This document shows positions 50,611-60,192 of a stretch of DNA of 64,000 nt, in pieces (positions within the stretch are counted from its first letter, which is position 1; each line of letters opens with the position of its first letter). Origin of the DNA: Paenilisteria portnoyi. GTDB taxonomy: Bacteria; Bacillota; Bacilli; Lactobacillales; Listeriaceae. The translations under genes and the position numbers were made by a program. The stretch lies in NCBI RefSeq assembly GCF_014322795.1, contig NZ_JAASTT010000004.1, positions 1-64,000 of the forward strand, given 5' to 3'. The notes beneath the pieces are model-generated. The model saw only the letters and a list, made by a program, of their open reading frames with translations. It was not told where the DNA came from and did not search any database.

Positions 50611-51168
50611 CTACTCTGCCATCCCAATATCCAAAACATGAAAAACGTTCGTAGTTTCCTTATCATGGTTCATAAATACTAAAGCAAAGTTAACACCATC
50701 TATTAATTCTTTTTTCTCTAATTCTGTAGGTTTACTTTTTAAGGGTAGTATGACTTTATATTCATACCCAAAATTCCCAGTTTTCATAGAGGTCAAATCG
50801 TTAGAATAGATTGGTGGATTTTCCTTATCTAGTAAGTTATTGAACTTATCATGACCCTCTGCCTCAATAACGCTATAATATGACGGTTGCTTTGTATTGC
50901 GAAACTTGGTATCTAACGCTTCTGTATACTTTACTTCGAAACTAATCTCGAGGTTGTTGCCAATAAGTTCAAATACAGGTTTATTCATCTGCATATTCGC
51001 CGGTATTTCTTTTTGATAATCTTCAATAGATGCATATTGTTTCTCTTTTACATCAACTACATTATTCGGTTTTGGTGTTTTATCTGTTTTTGTTTCATCA
51101 GGTGATGTACATCCTGAAATAGTCAATGCAAAAACAAGTCCGATTAACCCAACTGTTAAGTACCTCAA
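50611..51168 (-). CDS. Lipoprotein of unknown function
   Basis: A 185-aa lipoprotein: signal peptide with lipobox TISGC near residue 20, then a charged linker and a beta-rich domain (NNLEISFEVKYTEALD, NFGYEYKVILPLKSKP, VNFALVFMNHD). Start is TTG; AAAGGG lies 9 nt upstream in the end of the secreted-protein gene, so the two are translated together. It could be the immunity or chaperone partner of that protein, which is inference. Confidence 0.7.
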   Translation of the reverse strand: MRYLTVGLIGLVFALTISGCTSPDETKTDKTPKPNNVVDVKEKQYASIEDYQKEIPANMQMNKPVFELIGNNLEISFEVKYTEALDTKFRNTKQPSYYSVIEAEGHDKFNNLLDKENPPIYSNDLTSMKTGNFGYEYKVILPLKSKPTELEKKELIDGVNFALVFMNHDKETTNVFHVLDIGMAE

Positions 51169-51171
51169 AAC

Positions 51172-51792
51172 TTATAACCCTTTGGATGTTTTATTGGAGT
51201 ACTCTGCTGTAGAATAGCTAGAGCTTACATAGGTCTTACTAGTAAGATTTCCTCTACTGTACCTAGCCATATAACCTGTAGTCGCATAGGTTTTTGATCC
51301 GTATTTGATTGTTGTCTTGGTTTTAGCTGGTATCGACCAAGCATAAGTAACTGTGACTTTAGATGTTTTACCAAAGCTTCCTTCTGCTTTGACACCTACT
51401 TTTGCTGTTAGAATACCGAACTCTGCCGATGTTGAAACCCCAGCCTTCACGAATTTTTCACGAGTAACAGAACGTGATACTTTATCTGCTGTTGAACTAT
51501 TATTAGTAACCTCTGCTGTATAACTTATTTTGGTGCCCGCGCTTTTGGTAGAAGGCATATATACCGTTTCATCGTAAGCCACATAGCGTAAAAGGGGCTT
51601 ACTCTCCTCAAAAACTTCTTCTCCATCAATAGCATCTTCGTAGTGTATTTCTGTTCCAACTTGCCCATCTTCAGTAACAAAAGTATCTTCCAAATCACTT
51701 GCTTTAACGTTTTGTGCTGCAACCGGGCTCAATGTTGACAATAATAGAGCCGAAGCAATAACAACCGTCCCCATCTTCTTTTTTGTTGACAT
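51172..51792 (-). CDS. Secreted beta-rich protein, possible pore-former
   Basis: A 206-aa secreted protein with a signal peptide (VVIASALLLSTLSPVAA). After an acidic segment it has long Ser/Thr/Lys-rich alternating strands: TKISYTAEVTNNSSTADKVS, GILTAKVGVKAEGSFGKTSK, VTVTYAWSIPAKTKTTIKYG. Such amphipathic strands occur in aerolysin-type insertion regions, but no family is firmly recognised. GGGAG lies 9 nt before the ATG. It lies between two rgg copies, so pheromone control is plausible. Confidence 0.65.
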   Translation of the reverse strand: MSTKKKMGTVVIASALLLSTLSPVAAQNVKASDLEDTFVTEDGQVGTEIHYEDAIDGEEVFEESKPLLRYVAYDETVYMPSTKSAGTKISYTAEVTNNSSTADKVSRSVTREKFVKAGVSTSAEFGILTAKVGVKAEGSFGKTSKVTVTYAWSIPAKTKTTIKYGSKTYATTGYMARYSRGNLTSKTYVSSSYSTAEYSNKTSKGL

Positions 51793-51859
51793 GTACTACA
51801 CTCCCTTTAAAATTATAATGTATTTCTTCATTCTTTTTATAACGTTAAATTACATATAT

Positions 51860-51943
51860 TCATCCATTTCTTAACCACAAAACCTGAGTATACAAACCAT
51901 TTAATAAATCAAAACATGCTAAGCCTATTTGATTCAATTTCAC
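51860..51943 (-). CDS. Candidate short peptide divergent from rgg copy 2
   Basis: A 27-aa frame starting GTG seven bases after GAGGTG. It reads MKLNQIGLACFDLLNG then LYTQVLWLRNG: one basic residue near the start and a hydrophobic body. It lies 68 bp before the secreted-protein gene in the same direction and divergent from rgg copy 2, where Rgg systems often keep their pheromone gene. It does not closely resemble known SHP peptides. Confidence 0.35.
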   Translation of the reverse strand: MKLNQIGLACFDLLNGLYTQVLWLRNG

Positions 51944-52004
51944 GGCATTCACCTCACAGTTAATTGTATTTAGATTTCTGTTTTATATAATTCATATAAA
52001 AAGT

Positions 52005-52033
52005 TGATATTATTCTTAATATTTAGTATAATT
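52005..52033 (+). promoter_or_regulatory. Promoter of rgg copy 2
   Basis: TTGATA (52005-52010), a 17-bp spacer and TATAAT (52028-52033) form a near-consensus promoter. It leaves an untranslated leader of about 120 nt. Confidence 0.75.
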
Positions 52034-52160
52034 ATTAATTAGTAGTTTACTAAATGCTAAGTTGGTATCTAATCTATACTTTCATATTAATTGTTTTATT
52101 TATAGAATAGTAATTGTGTTATCTATATCTATCAAGAATTTATTACGGAGGTACAAAACT

Positions 52161-53033
52161 ATGAATTTTGGAGAAACAATCAAAAAAATCCGCACAGATA
52201 AAAAAATAACACAAGCCCAATTATCAGAAGGTATCATGGCTAGAAACCATTTATCACAAGTTGAAAATAACAACTATTTCCCAGCTTATGATAAATTTTT
52301 CTCACTGATTGATAGATTAAATATCAATTTTGAAGAATTTCTTTATATCCAAGATGATCAAAAAATCTTATTCAGTAGGAAAATACCCTCTCAGATTAGT
52401 CAGGCTGCGAGCTTAAATAATAATGCGCAGTTGGATTCTTTGGCTAATGAAGCAAATGAATTATACAAGCAGACTGGTAACATTACATACTATCACTCTA
52501 TGCTGATCTGCAAAGCATTAATTGCGTATAATCTTAATCTTACTATTAGTCAAGAAATGATTGACTATGTTACACCTATTAAAGACTATTTATTTAAGAT
52601 GGATAACTGGTATCTCTACGAACTTAAATTATTTAATAATATAATCTACGCGCTAACATTGGAGGAAGCATTATTATTTTCACGCACCTCATTGAAACGA
52701 CTAGATATTTTCCAACATTTTTTAGAATCTCAACATATCGAACAATGTATTTATACAAATCTATCTACTCTTTGCTTAGAATACGGAGATTTTAAAGCCG
52801 CTAAAAAATTGGCAGTTACTGCTGTTGATACAGCAATGAAATTTACATTAGTTTATGAGATGGTTTGTTCAAAATTAAATCATGCCATTGCGTGTATTAA
52901 ACTTGGAGAGGATGGAAATGCATATGAAGTAATCAAGAAAAATATGCGTATCCTTGAATACCTGGAACTTGATACTGCACATGAACATTTTTTAAATTTT
53001 TTGAAGAAATTTGATATTGATATACCAGTATGA
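52161..53033 (+). CDS. Rgg/GadR/MutR-type transcriptional regulator, copy 2
   Basis: A 290-aa close paralogue of the regulator at 49.6 kb, colinear over its whole length (NFGETIKKIRTDKKITQAQL, MARNHLSQVENNN, DNWYLYELKLFNNIIYAL). CGGAGG lies before the ATG; the longest frame reaches 33 codons further but has no ribosome site. Similarity extends past the stop codon into the terminator half, so the pair arose by duplication of a segment including downstream DNA. Confidence 0.85.
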   Translation: MNFGETIKKIRTDKKITQAQLSEGIMARNHLSQVENNNYFPAYDKFFSLIDRLNINFEEFLYIQDDQKILFSRKIPSQISQAASLNNNAQLDSLANEANELYKQTGNITYYHSMLICKALIAYNLNLTISQEMIDYVTPIKDYLFKMDNWYLYELKLFNNIIYALTLEEALLFSRTSLKRLDIFQHFLESQHIEQCIYTNLSTLCLEYGDFKAAKKLAVTAVDTAMKFTLVYEMVCSKLNHAIACIKLGEDGNAYEVIKKNMRILEYLELDTAHEHFLNFLKKFDIDIPV

Positions 53034-53134
53034 ATTGATTCAACTTTCAAGTACTTCTTCGCATATATAAAGAAGCAGAATATCTCGAGCCCCATTTTTT
53101 GTCAGGCATATATTTTATTTTGGAAGGTGATCTT

Positions 53135-53335
53135 ATGAATCTTAAGCAATTTGTGAAATCCAACTGGTTCCTCATTCTGGGATTAATCTTTTTTATCGCA
53201 ATATTTTCTTACGTTAGCTTTACTAGCCGATTTTTTTATTATCTATTAGTGAGTGGCGCAGGTGTATTAACTTTCATATTAATGATGTTAATAGACTACT
53301 GGAAGAATAAAGGCAAGTATAGAAGAATTACTTGA
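53135..53335 (+). CDS. Small two-helix membrane protein
   Basis: A 66-aa protein with two hydrophobic segments (WFLILGLIFFIAIFSYVS, YYLLVSGAGVLTFILMML) and a basic tail (YWKNKGKYRR). GGAAGGTG lies before the chosen ATG. It follows rgg copy 2 and may mark the left border of the mobile element. No family recognised. Confidence 0.65.
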   Translation: MNLKQFVKSNWFLILGLIFFIAIFSYVSFTSRFFYYLLVSGAGVLTFILMMLIDYWKNKGKYRRIT

Positions 53336-53454
53336 AATCTGGTTTTATCATAGATTAAAGAAGCCCTATCAGCGATTCCTCCATTCCTAATAAGAGCAAA
53401 AAACTAGGTATCCTAAAGAAAGCACCCGATAAGGAAGTATTATTGAATAGTGGT

Positions 53455-53482
53455 AGAGGCATATTTTGAATGCCTCTATTTT

Positions 53483-53484
<2 letters not shown>
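53455..53484. terminator. Terminator beside the recombinase gene
   Basis: AGAGGCA pairs with TGCCTCT over 9 nt and has ATTTTTT on the plus strand. It overlaps the end of the recombinase gene. The stretch 53336-53454 has no gene and may contain the element end. Confidence 0.65.
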
Positions 53485-55102
<1,618 letters not shown>

Positions 55103-55129
55103 TCAAACAAACAGGATAATGTATAACTA

Positions 55130-55315
55130 TTATACGTTGTTTTTCCCGTTTGTTCCAATACATTCAGCAGTAGGTAGTTCACTCAAATGATTCATCAAAA
55201 TACGTGTCATCTTTTGGTGCAACGTTTCTGTTGGCTGTGTTGGAAAAACGGAAATAATTTGATAGGTATGTTTACCAATCAGTTGTTCTGAAAACAGTTT
55301 ATTTTCTTCGCTCAA
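55130..55315 (-). CDS. Small protein upstream of the recombinase
   Basis: A 61-aa protein starting TTG seven bases after AGGAGG, 45 bp before the recombinase gene and in the same direction. It is soluble and unrecognised (LFSEQLIGKHTYQIISVFPT). Tn4451-like elements carry a small gene here, so a directionality factor is possible but not shown. Confidence 0.65.
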   Translation of the reverse strand: MSEENKLFSEQLIGKHTYQIISVFPTQPTETLHQKMTRILMNHLSELPTAECIGTNGKNNV

Positions 55316-55460
55316 TATTGACCTCCTCTCATTACTATTACAAGTGAAACTCGTATTTTGGCAAGAAAATCAAAAAATAATTTAATTTCCCAGAGTAATA
55401 CTTTTCGTTTCAACTATCCAATTTGGACAGAATAGTGACTATAAAGGTTTTTTATACCCC

Positions 55461-55497
55461 TACACTAATACTACAATTCAAAAACCTGATTTGGTCA
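55461..55497 (-). repeat. 37-bp promoter-like module L1
   Basis: On the minus strand it reads TGACCAAATCAGG, a variable middle, then AATTGTAGTATTAGTGTA. Four copies of this 37-bp module occur in the element. TGACC at one end and TAGTAT at the other are 19-20 bp apart, like -35 and -10 boxes, and it points toward the recombinase. Confidence 0.75.
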
Positions 55498-55533
55498 GTT
55501 AAGTAGCAAAAAAGAGTATAAAAATAGATCCCT

Positions 55534-55570
55534 TACACGAATACTACGATTGAGTAGTGAAGTTTGGTCA
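55534..55570 (-). repeat. 37-bp promoter-like module L2
   Basis: Second copy in the same orientation, 73 bp from L1: TGACCAAACTTC, variable middle, AATCGTAGTATTCGTGTA. It ends 19 bp from the 55589 gene end. The gap 55316-55588 contains only L1, L2 and AT-rich DNA. Confidence 0.75.
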
Positions 55571-55588
55571 TGAACGAGCGAAAAAAGT

Positions 55589-55849
55589 TTATTTCGTTTT
55601 TATAAATTGAAGTCCTTCTTCAAAAGCGACACGATAAATATAAAGAAATGCCTCCACTTGATATTTTTCTAAAGCATCAAGATAGGTATTTATTTCGGGT
55701 TGTCGCAGTAATTCCAGTTGGTCGCGTACCTGATAAAAGTGATTACTTCTTTTTTGAAAGTCTTCATGGTTCGTATCAGCTTCAAAAATGGCTTGTATAC
55801 GCGCTAAACAGAACTGGTCAAAATCATGCGCTATGGTTTGGCTATGCAT
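55589..55849 (-). CDS. Mobile-element accessory protein
   Basis: An 86-aa helical soluble protein (HDFDQFCLARIQAIFEADTN, VEAFLYIYRVAFEEGLQFIK) resembling small DUF6809-type proteins of integrative elements. Its ATG overlaps the previous stop by one base (TGATG) with GGAGG upstream. Function unknown. Confidence 0.65.
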   Translation of the reverse strand: MHSQTIAHDFDQFCLARIQAIFEADTNHEDFQKRSNHFYQVRDQLELLRQPEINTYLDALEKYQVEAFLYIYRVAFEEGLQFIKTK

Positions 55850-56145
55850 CAGCTATTCACCTCCATCGTTGTAAAATCAAGATAGCAGGTATTGTCTTGG
55901 ATACTGAAATTCTTTGTTACTAACTGCAAATTATAAGTAGCTAGTACCGCTTGTATTTCCGTATGCAGGATGGGCAGTAACGCACATAGTTTTGCGGTAT
56001 CTTGAATATCAATGGAGTAGTGACAAAACTTGGTTTGAATCACGAATGCTACTTTATCAGCTGTTCCGCTTATTTTTTGAAGGTGAACGGATAAATCAGG
56101 TTTAACCAGTAATGAAAAGGTGTCTGTGTTAAAATCAAAATTCAT
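55849..56145 (-). CDS. Mobile-element accessory protein
   Basis: A 98-aa soluble protein, beta-rich in the first half (DTFSLLVKPDLSVHLQKIS, VAFVIQTKFCHYSIDI), ending CYLDFTTMEVNS. It overlaps the upstream gene by 11 bp and the downstream gene by one. The frame is open 13 codons further up, but GGAAGGTG favours the start used. Unrecognised. Confidence 0.6.
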   Translation of the reverse strand: MNFDFNTDTFSLLVKPDLSVHLQKISGTADKVAFVIQTKFCHYSIDIQDTAKLCALLPILHTEIQAVLATYNLQLVTKNFSIQDNTCYLDFTTMEVNS

Positions 56146-56398
56146 ATTCTTCTTCACCTTCCTTTCTGTTTGTGATGGCATCAAAAGCCACCTGCATACC
56201 CATTCTGAATCCTTGCATATATGTTGTTGCCGACTTTGCCAATTGCGCTTCTGATTTCTGGTCGTTCATACGGTCGTAGGTTACTTTCATTTCATCATCT
56301 AATAACGAATAGAAAGTTTGTTCTAATTCAGGATCACACCGATGCTTACTATCATGTTGTTTTGGATTCTTGTGTAATTGTTCTATTTTTTCGGTCAT
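56135..56398 (-). CDS. Mobile-element accessory protein
   Basis: An 87-aa charged helical protein (EQTFYSLLDDEMKVTYDRM, TYMQGFRMGMQVAFDAI) of the kind seen next to regulators of integrative elements. GGGAGGTG precedes the ATG. It is the first of three overlapping genes divergent from the Cro/CI gene and shares the operator region with it. Confidence 0.65.
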   Translation of the reverse strand: MTEKIEQLHKNPKQHDSKHRCDPELEQTFYSLLDDEMKVTYDRMNDQKSEAQLAKSATTYMQGFRMGMQVAFDAITNRKEGEEEYEF

Positions 56399-56431
56399 TA
56401 TATCACCTCCCATTAAGTATGTATCAACATT

Positions 56432-56473
56432 ATATCCTAATTAAGGATATAAAACAATATCCATAATACGGAT
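56432..56473. promoter_or_regulatory. Divergent operator region of the element's Cro/CI regulator
   Basis: A perfect inverted repeat ATATCCT-AATTA-AGGATAT (56432-56450) is followed by a weaker site ATCC-ATAATAC-GGAT (56459-56473). Both lie between the divergent accessory operon and the Cro/CI gene, so one repressor could switch both. Confidence 0.65.
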
Positions 56474-56504
56474 GAAATATAATATGAGCAAAGGAGGCGG
56501 AATG

Positions 56505-56717
56505 ATGGCTTATAAAAATATCCGTGCGATTCGGGAAGATAATGATATTACTCAGGCACAAATGGCAACCTACCTCAGTATTTCGCAACATACATATAGT
56601 CGATACGAAACTGGTGAAATTGAATGGACGGCGGGAACACTAATTAAAGTAGCAGACTATTTTGGTGTGAGCATCGATTATTTACTTGATCGTACAACTA
56701 CAAAAGAATTAGCTTGA
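56505..56717 (+). CDS. Cro/CI family regulator of the mobile element
   Basis: A 70-aa HTH_3 protein: NIRAIREDNDITQAQMATYL, SISQHTYSRYETGEIEW, VADYFGVSIDYLLDRT. It is a minimal DNA-binding domain typical of element-borne repressors. AAAGGAGG lies just before two ATGs; the second gives better spacing. Confidence 0.88.
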   Translation: MAYKNIRAIREDNDITQAQMATYLSISQHTYSRYETGEIEWTAGTLIKVADYFGVSIDYLLDRTTTKELA

Positions 56718-56796
56718 TAGATAAGATATACATTTCAAAAAAGTATTAACCAAATTGAGGTTGATGCTTTTTTTATTGCAAAAAACACAATTCCTT

Positions 56797-56833
56797 TGAC
56801 TAAATTAACTCTTATAATCGTAGTATTAGTGAG
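56797..56833 (+). repeat. 37-bp promoter-like module R2
   Basis: Plus-strand copy: TTGACTAAATTAAC, variable middle, AATCGTAGTATTAGTGAG. It has a perfect TTGACT -35-like end and points toward mobC. A degenerate half copy (TTGTATTTAGTATAGG) lies near 56851-56867. Confidence 0.75.
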
Positions 56834-56894
56834 GAAAATTTATATTAATTGTTGTATTTAGTATAGGAGCTTTTCAACTAAATTCACTCAACTA

Positions 56895-56931
56895 TGACCA
56901 AATCGAAAGTTTCAATTGTAGTATTAGTATA
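56895..56931 (+). repeat. 37-bp promoter-like module R1
   Basis: Plus-strand copy: TGACCAAATCGAAAG, then AATTGTAGTATTAGTATA. It is the mirror image of L1 and is nearly identical to it at both ends. It points to the oriT-like region and the mobilisation genes. Confidence 0.75.
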
Positions 56932-56946
56932 GAGAGCTATAGAATA

Positions 56947-57038
56947 GCAAGCACTGGATATGGTGCCCCATATCCAAATTTCACCCCGTTCCGCTATCGC
57001 GGTTCGTGTTTGAAATTGCTTGTTGGGGAAATCCCCAA
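56947..57038 (+). other. Candidate oriT
   Basis: Nested inverted repeats stand directly before mobC: CAAGCA (56948-56953) with TGCTTG (57017-57022), TGGATATGG with CCATATCCA (56955-56963, 56968-56976), AATTTCA with TGAAATT (56977-56983, 57011-57017) and TTGGGG with CCCCAA (57023-57028, 57033-57038). Hairpins next to a relaxase gene are the usual form of an origin of transfer. The nick site cannot be placed. Confidence 0.6.
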
Positions 57039-57082
57039 ACCCCTATTTTTACAATCATATACAGAAAGGATGGAAATCTAAC

Positions 57083-57424
57083 ATGACAAACAGAAAAAGA
57101 AATAACGAACTCAAATTCCGAGTAACCGAGGAAGAGAAGGCATTTATTGAAATGAAAATGAAAGAAGCAGGAATAACAAACAGAGAAGCTTATTTACGAA
57201 AGATGGCGATTGATGGTGCAATCGTTATTTCAAATCATACTGAAACCAAAAGGCTTATTTTAGAACTCAATAAAATTGGCAACAACATCAATCAAATAAC
57301 ACATGTTGCGAACAATAACAAAACCATTTCCCAAGAAGATATAGAAATAATAAAGGAGCTGATGCAAAACATATGGCAGTTACAAAGATATGGGCTATCA
57401 AAAAAACACTCGGCAAAGCAATAA
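57083..57424 (+). CDS. MobC family relaxosome accessory protein
   Basis: A 113-aa protein with an N-terminal ribbon-helix-helix (ELKFRVTEEEKAFIEMKMKE) and the bacterial mobilisation motif LILELNKIGNNINQITHVAN. It would bind oriT and help the relaxase. AGAAAGGA lies upstream of the ATG; 21 upstream in-frame codons are ignored. Its end overlaps the relaxase start by 52 bp, as is common in such pairs. Confidence 0.88.
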   Translation: MTNRKRNNELKFRVTEEEKAFIEMKMKEAGITNREAYLRKMAIDGAIVISNHTETKRLILELNKIGNNINQITHVANNNKTISQEDIEIIKELMQNIWQLQRYGLSKKHSAKQ

Positions 57425-58707
57425 AGTATATTTTAAATCCTGAAAAGACGCAATATGTTTCTAGTTATGCGTGTGCACCAGAGACCGCAGATTTAGAATT
57501 CGAATTGACACTGGATGAAAATAGTCGTTCAGGTGGTGTGAATAAAGCCTATCATATGATTCAATCATTCAAACCTGAGGAAATTACACCGATACTTGCG
57601 CATGAGATTGGGAAACAGCTTTTAGAACAACATCTACAAGGAAAATATGAATATGTTCTAACGACGCATGTCGATAAAGACCACATCCACAATCATGTTA
57701 TTTTCTGCGCCTCAAGCTTTGTGACGCACACCAAATATAACGATTGCGATAAGACCTATTACCAATTGCGCGAAACAAGTGATACCTTGTGCGCCGAACA
57801 TGGTTTATCGGTGATTCCACCGAACCAAAATAAAGGAAAAAGTTATCATGAATGGCAAAAGGATCAGCAAGGCGATAGTTGGAAAACACAGTTAAAAGAA
57901 ATGATAGACACGTGTATTCAAACAAGTAAAGATTTTGAAACATTTACAGCGAGCATGCAAGCGCAAGGCTATGAACTCAAATATGGGAAACACCTAGCAT
58001 TTCGTGCTGAAAAACAGAAACGATTTACCAGAGGGAAAACATTAGGTGAAGCATATACCGAAGAAAATATCAAAGCTCGTATTGCAGACAGTTGCACGCT
58101 GCCAGTGAAAAAGAACAAAAAAATAAACCTAACGAATCAGCCGTTGAGTGTGATGCTTGCATTAGATAAAAATAAGAAAGTACTTGAAAGTAAAGGTTAC
58201 GAGCAATGGGCAAAGATTCATAATCTCAAGCATGGCGCAAAGACACTCAATCTTTTACAAGCATACGGTATCCACTCATTAGCGGAATGGGAAGAAAAGA
58301 AAATCAGTCATCAAGAAGTAATGAATACGTGTACAAGTGAAATAAAAACAATCGAAAAGGAACTCGCTCATGTACAAGCGATACTAAAACAGCTCACTAT
58401 CTATGCGGATACCAAAACAAGCATGTCTAAAACACCAAAAAATAAGCGAAAGACACCCGAATATGAATCCGCTACGCTCTTAAACAAAACAGCTAAAAAA
58501 GCGCTCCAAGAGGATCATATTACACCGAGTAAGCAAATAAAGACTGAACTACAACATCAAGTCCAAATACTACAAAAGAAACAACAACAATTATACAAAG
58601 AACATAAAGCGCTCAAACAAACACAAAAGCAATATCATATTATTGAACAAAATCTAATGCAACTCCTCAAGCCAACTATCAAAAAATCATTTGACAGAGA
58701 ACAATAA
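57373..58707 (+). CDS. MobA/VirD2-like relaxase
   Basis: A 444-aa relaxase. The N-terminal ~150 residues hold the nuclease: YEYVLTTHVDKDHIHNHVIF provides the metal-binding histidines, and the catalytic Tyr is probably in the N-terminal part near IKYILNPEKTQYVSSY. The rest is a long lysine- and glutamine-rich coiled coil. No conjugation ATPase or mating-pair genes follow, so the element is mobilisable and not self-transmissible. Confidence 0.88.
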   Translation: MAVTKIWAIKKTLGKAIKYILNPEKTQYVSSYACAPETADLEFELTLDENSRSGGVNKAYHMIQSFKPEEITPILAHEIGKQLLEQHLQGKYEYVLTTHVDKDHIHNHVIFCASSFVTHTKYNDCDKTYYQLRETSDTLCAEHGLSVIPPNQNKGKSYHEWQKDQQGDSWKTQLKEMIDTCIQTSKDFETFTASMQAQGYELKYGKHLAFRAEKQKRFTRGKTLGEAYTEENIKARIADSCTLPVKKNKKINLTNQPLSVMLALDKNKKVLESKGYEQWAKIHNLKHGAKTLNLLQAYGIHSLAEWEEKKISHQEVMNTCTSEIKTIEKELAHVQAILKQLTIYADTKTSMSKTPKNKRKTPEYESATLLNKTAKKALQEDHITPSKQIKTELQHQVQILQKKQQQLYKEHKALKQTQKQYHIIEQNLMQLLKPTIKKSFDREQ

Positions 58708-58893
58708 AGTCAGGAAGCTAACGCCTTCCACTTCGTTGCAGTTGTTCCCACACCAAAACCGAAGTGGTTGTCACCAACCCTTTCTATTTTGGTATGTTCG
58801 CAGGGTATAGATGCAATACTGGATTGGGGTGCATTTCACGGGTGAAAAACGCACTAAATCATGGGGTTACACCAAGACTTAGCGCATTATTTG

Positions 58894-59295
58894 TTACTCG
58901 TTCATGTCATTGTTCAACTTATCTTGGCGAGCTTTTTCTTCGCCTTCATCTTGTTGTGCTTTTAAATTATACAGAACCGATATGATCCCTGCAAAAATAT
59001 ACAAAAATCCAACGGTAGGGTTAACATATACAACTTCTATTAAATTGGCGCATAACAAAAGAATACCACTTAAAAGAAGAAAGATAATTTGTTTGGCAGA
59101 AATATACCAAGTCATAAATGAGGCAACCACTAAGCCACAAATACCATGAATAACTAATCCAAGTCCTATCAAACCAAGGATAGAGAGTTCCTGTTCTGTT
59201 CCGTCTCCCGTGAAAGAGATGATAAAGGCAATAAGCGCAAAAACAAATTCTACAACACAAACAATTCGTACTAAAATTCTAGCTGTTAATAGCAT
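58894..59295 (-). CDS. Four-helix membrane protein
   Basis: A 133-aa protein with four hydrophobic segments (VEFVFALIAFIISF, LIGLGLVIHGICGLVVA, IIFLLLSGILLLCANLI, FLYIFAGIISVLY) and a charged tail (DEGEEKARQDKLNND). It resembles DUF4064-type proteins. It stands alone, opposite to its neighbours, between the mobilisation genes and the toxin operon. The 186 bp before it (58708-58893) hold only short inverted repeats such as GGTTGTCACCAACC. Confidence 0.65.
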   Translation of the reverse strand: MLLTARILVRIVCVVEFVFALIAFIISFTGDGTEQELSILGLIGLGLVIHGICGLVVASFMTWYISAKQIIFLLLSGILLLCANLIEVVYVNPTVGFLYIFAGIISVLYNLKAQQDEGEEKARQDKLNNDMNE

Positions 59296-59474
59296 GTTTT
59301 TCGTTCCCTTCTCAGAAATGTAAGCTGATTTATTTTAATACATGTTTTGAAAAATGAACGCTCTTACGTCTATACGCTCGAGAGTTCACAAATCTATAAT
59401 TTCATTGTAGTATACCTTTTTTTGTTGCAAGTATGACAGTAATTTCTATAGTCATATCAATTGTTAAATTTAGG

Positions 59475-59503
59475 TTGTGTCAGAATAAAAGTTAGATTAT
59501 AAT
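59475..59503 (+). promoter_or_regulatory. Promoter of the EndoU toxin operon
   Basis: TTGTGT (59475-59480), 17-bp spacer, TATAAT (59498-59503), 56 bp before the first gene. The rest of 59296-59558 shows nothing else. Confidence 0.7.
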
Positions 59504-59558
59504 GGATTTAGGAACATTTTGTGATAAAAAGTGCAAATAAAAACGGGGGGAAGATACT

Positions 59559-59891
59559 ATGTTTGATAGTGAGGAATTAACTAGTGCTAAAAGAAAACAT
59601 CAGAAATACGAAGACTTGATCACAAAAGCCAACTATTTACAAGCTCAAATTGAAAACGCTCGCATGTGCGCTGTTGATTTAGATTCTGTGGGATGGCTAG
59701 ATGCCAACTATGCACCTCATGTGCTCATAGATGACAAAACACGCCTTGTGCTCGAAATGGCTCGAGAAATGCGTAAAAAGCATAATGACCAAATGGAAGA
59801 TTTGTACGCTTTGAAAAAATCAGCGCAAAACAAGCTATATTCGTGCGCATTAGAAATCAATCAGTTGGAGGCGAAAGCAAATGAGTCGTGA
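59559..59891 (+). CDS. Type VII-associated helical protein
   Basis: A 110-aa coiled-coil protein without signal peptide (LTSAKRKHQKYEDLITKANY, EMREMRKKHNDQMEDLY-like centre). It resembles in size and charge YwqH/DUF5082 proteins that precede LXG toxins. It has a VGWL turn in place of W-x-G. First gene of the operon; its end overlaps the next gene by 11 bp. GGGGGGA precedes the ATG. Confidence 0.7.
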   Translation: MFDSEELTSAKRKHQKYEDLITKANYLQAQIENARMCAVDLDSVGWLDANYAPHVLIDDKTRLVLEMAREMRKKHNDQMEDLYALKKSAQNKLYSCALEINQLEAKANES

Positions 59892-60192
59892 GCAATTATA
59901 CAATGATAATTGGTATAAAGCATGGACAGAACTAGCGCACGTAAAAACGATGTTGGATGATACACTATCGCAAGCCAAAGCATTGCAAGCAAATGTAGAT
60001 AGTATGCAATGGAGTGGCGAACACTATAACCATATCCGTGCATTGCTTGAAATGGTGGTTGCTTATCATGGCGCATTACTAAATAGTGCTGTGGAATTAA
60101 ATGAAACACTGTATCAGTTTGGACAAACCTATAAAGCATTTGAAAACATGGATGCCTATCTTGGGATTAAAGGTGTTACATATGACTGGTAA
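59881..60192 (+). CDS. WXG100-like protein
   Basis: A 103-aa protein with two long helices joined by MQWSGEHYN, a W-x-G turn in the middle as in WXG100 proteins. No signal peptide. Probably a targeting partner of the toxin in the same operon. GGAGG lies upstream in the end of the previous gene. Confidence 0.75.
   Translation: MSREQLYNDNWYKAWTELAHVKTMLDDTLSQAKALQANVDSMQWSGEHYNHIRALLEMVVAYHGALLNSAVELNETLYQFGQTYKAFENMDAYLGIKGVTYDW

Noticed and set aside
55389..56931. CRISPR-like array from the repeated 37-bp modules
   Set aside because: Only four copies, in opposite orientations, with unequal spacing and no cas genes; a promoter or operator role fits better.
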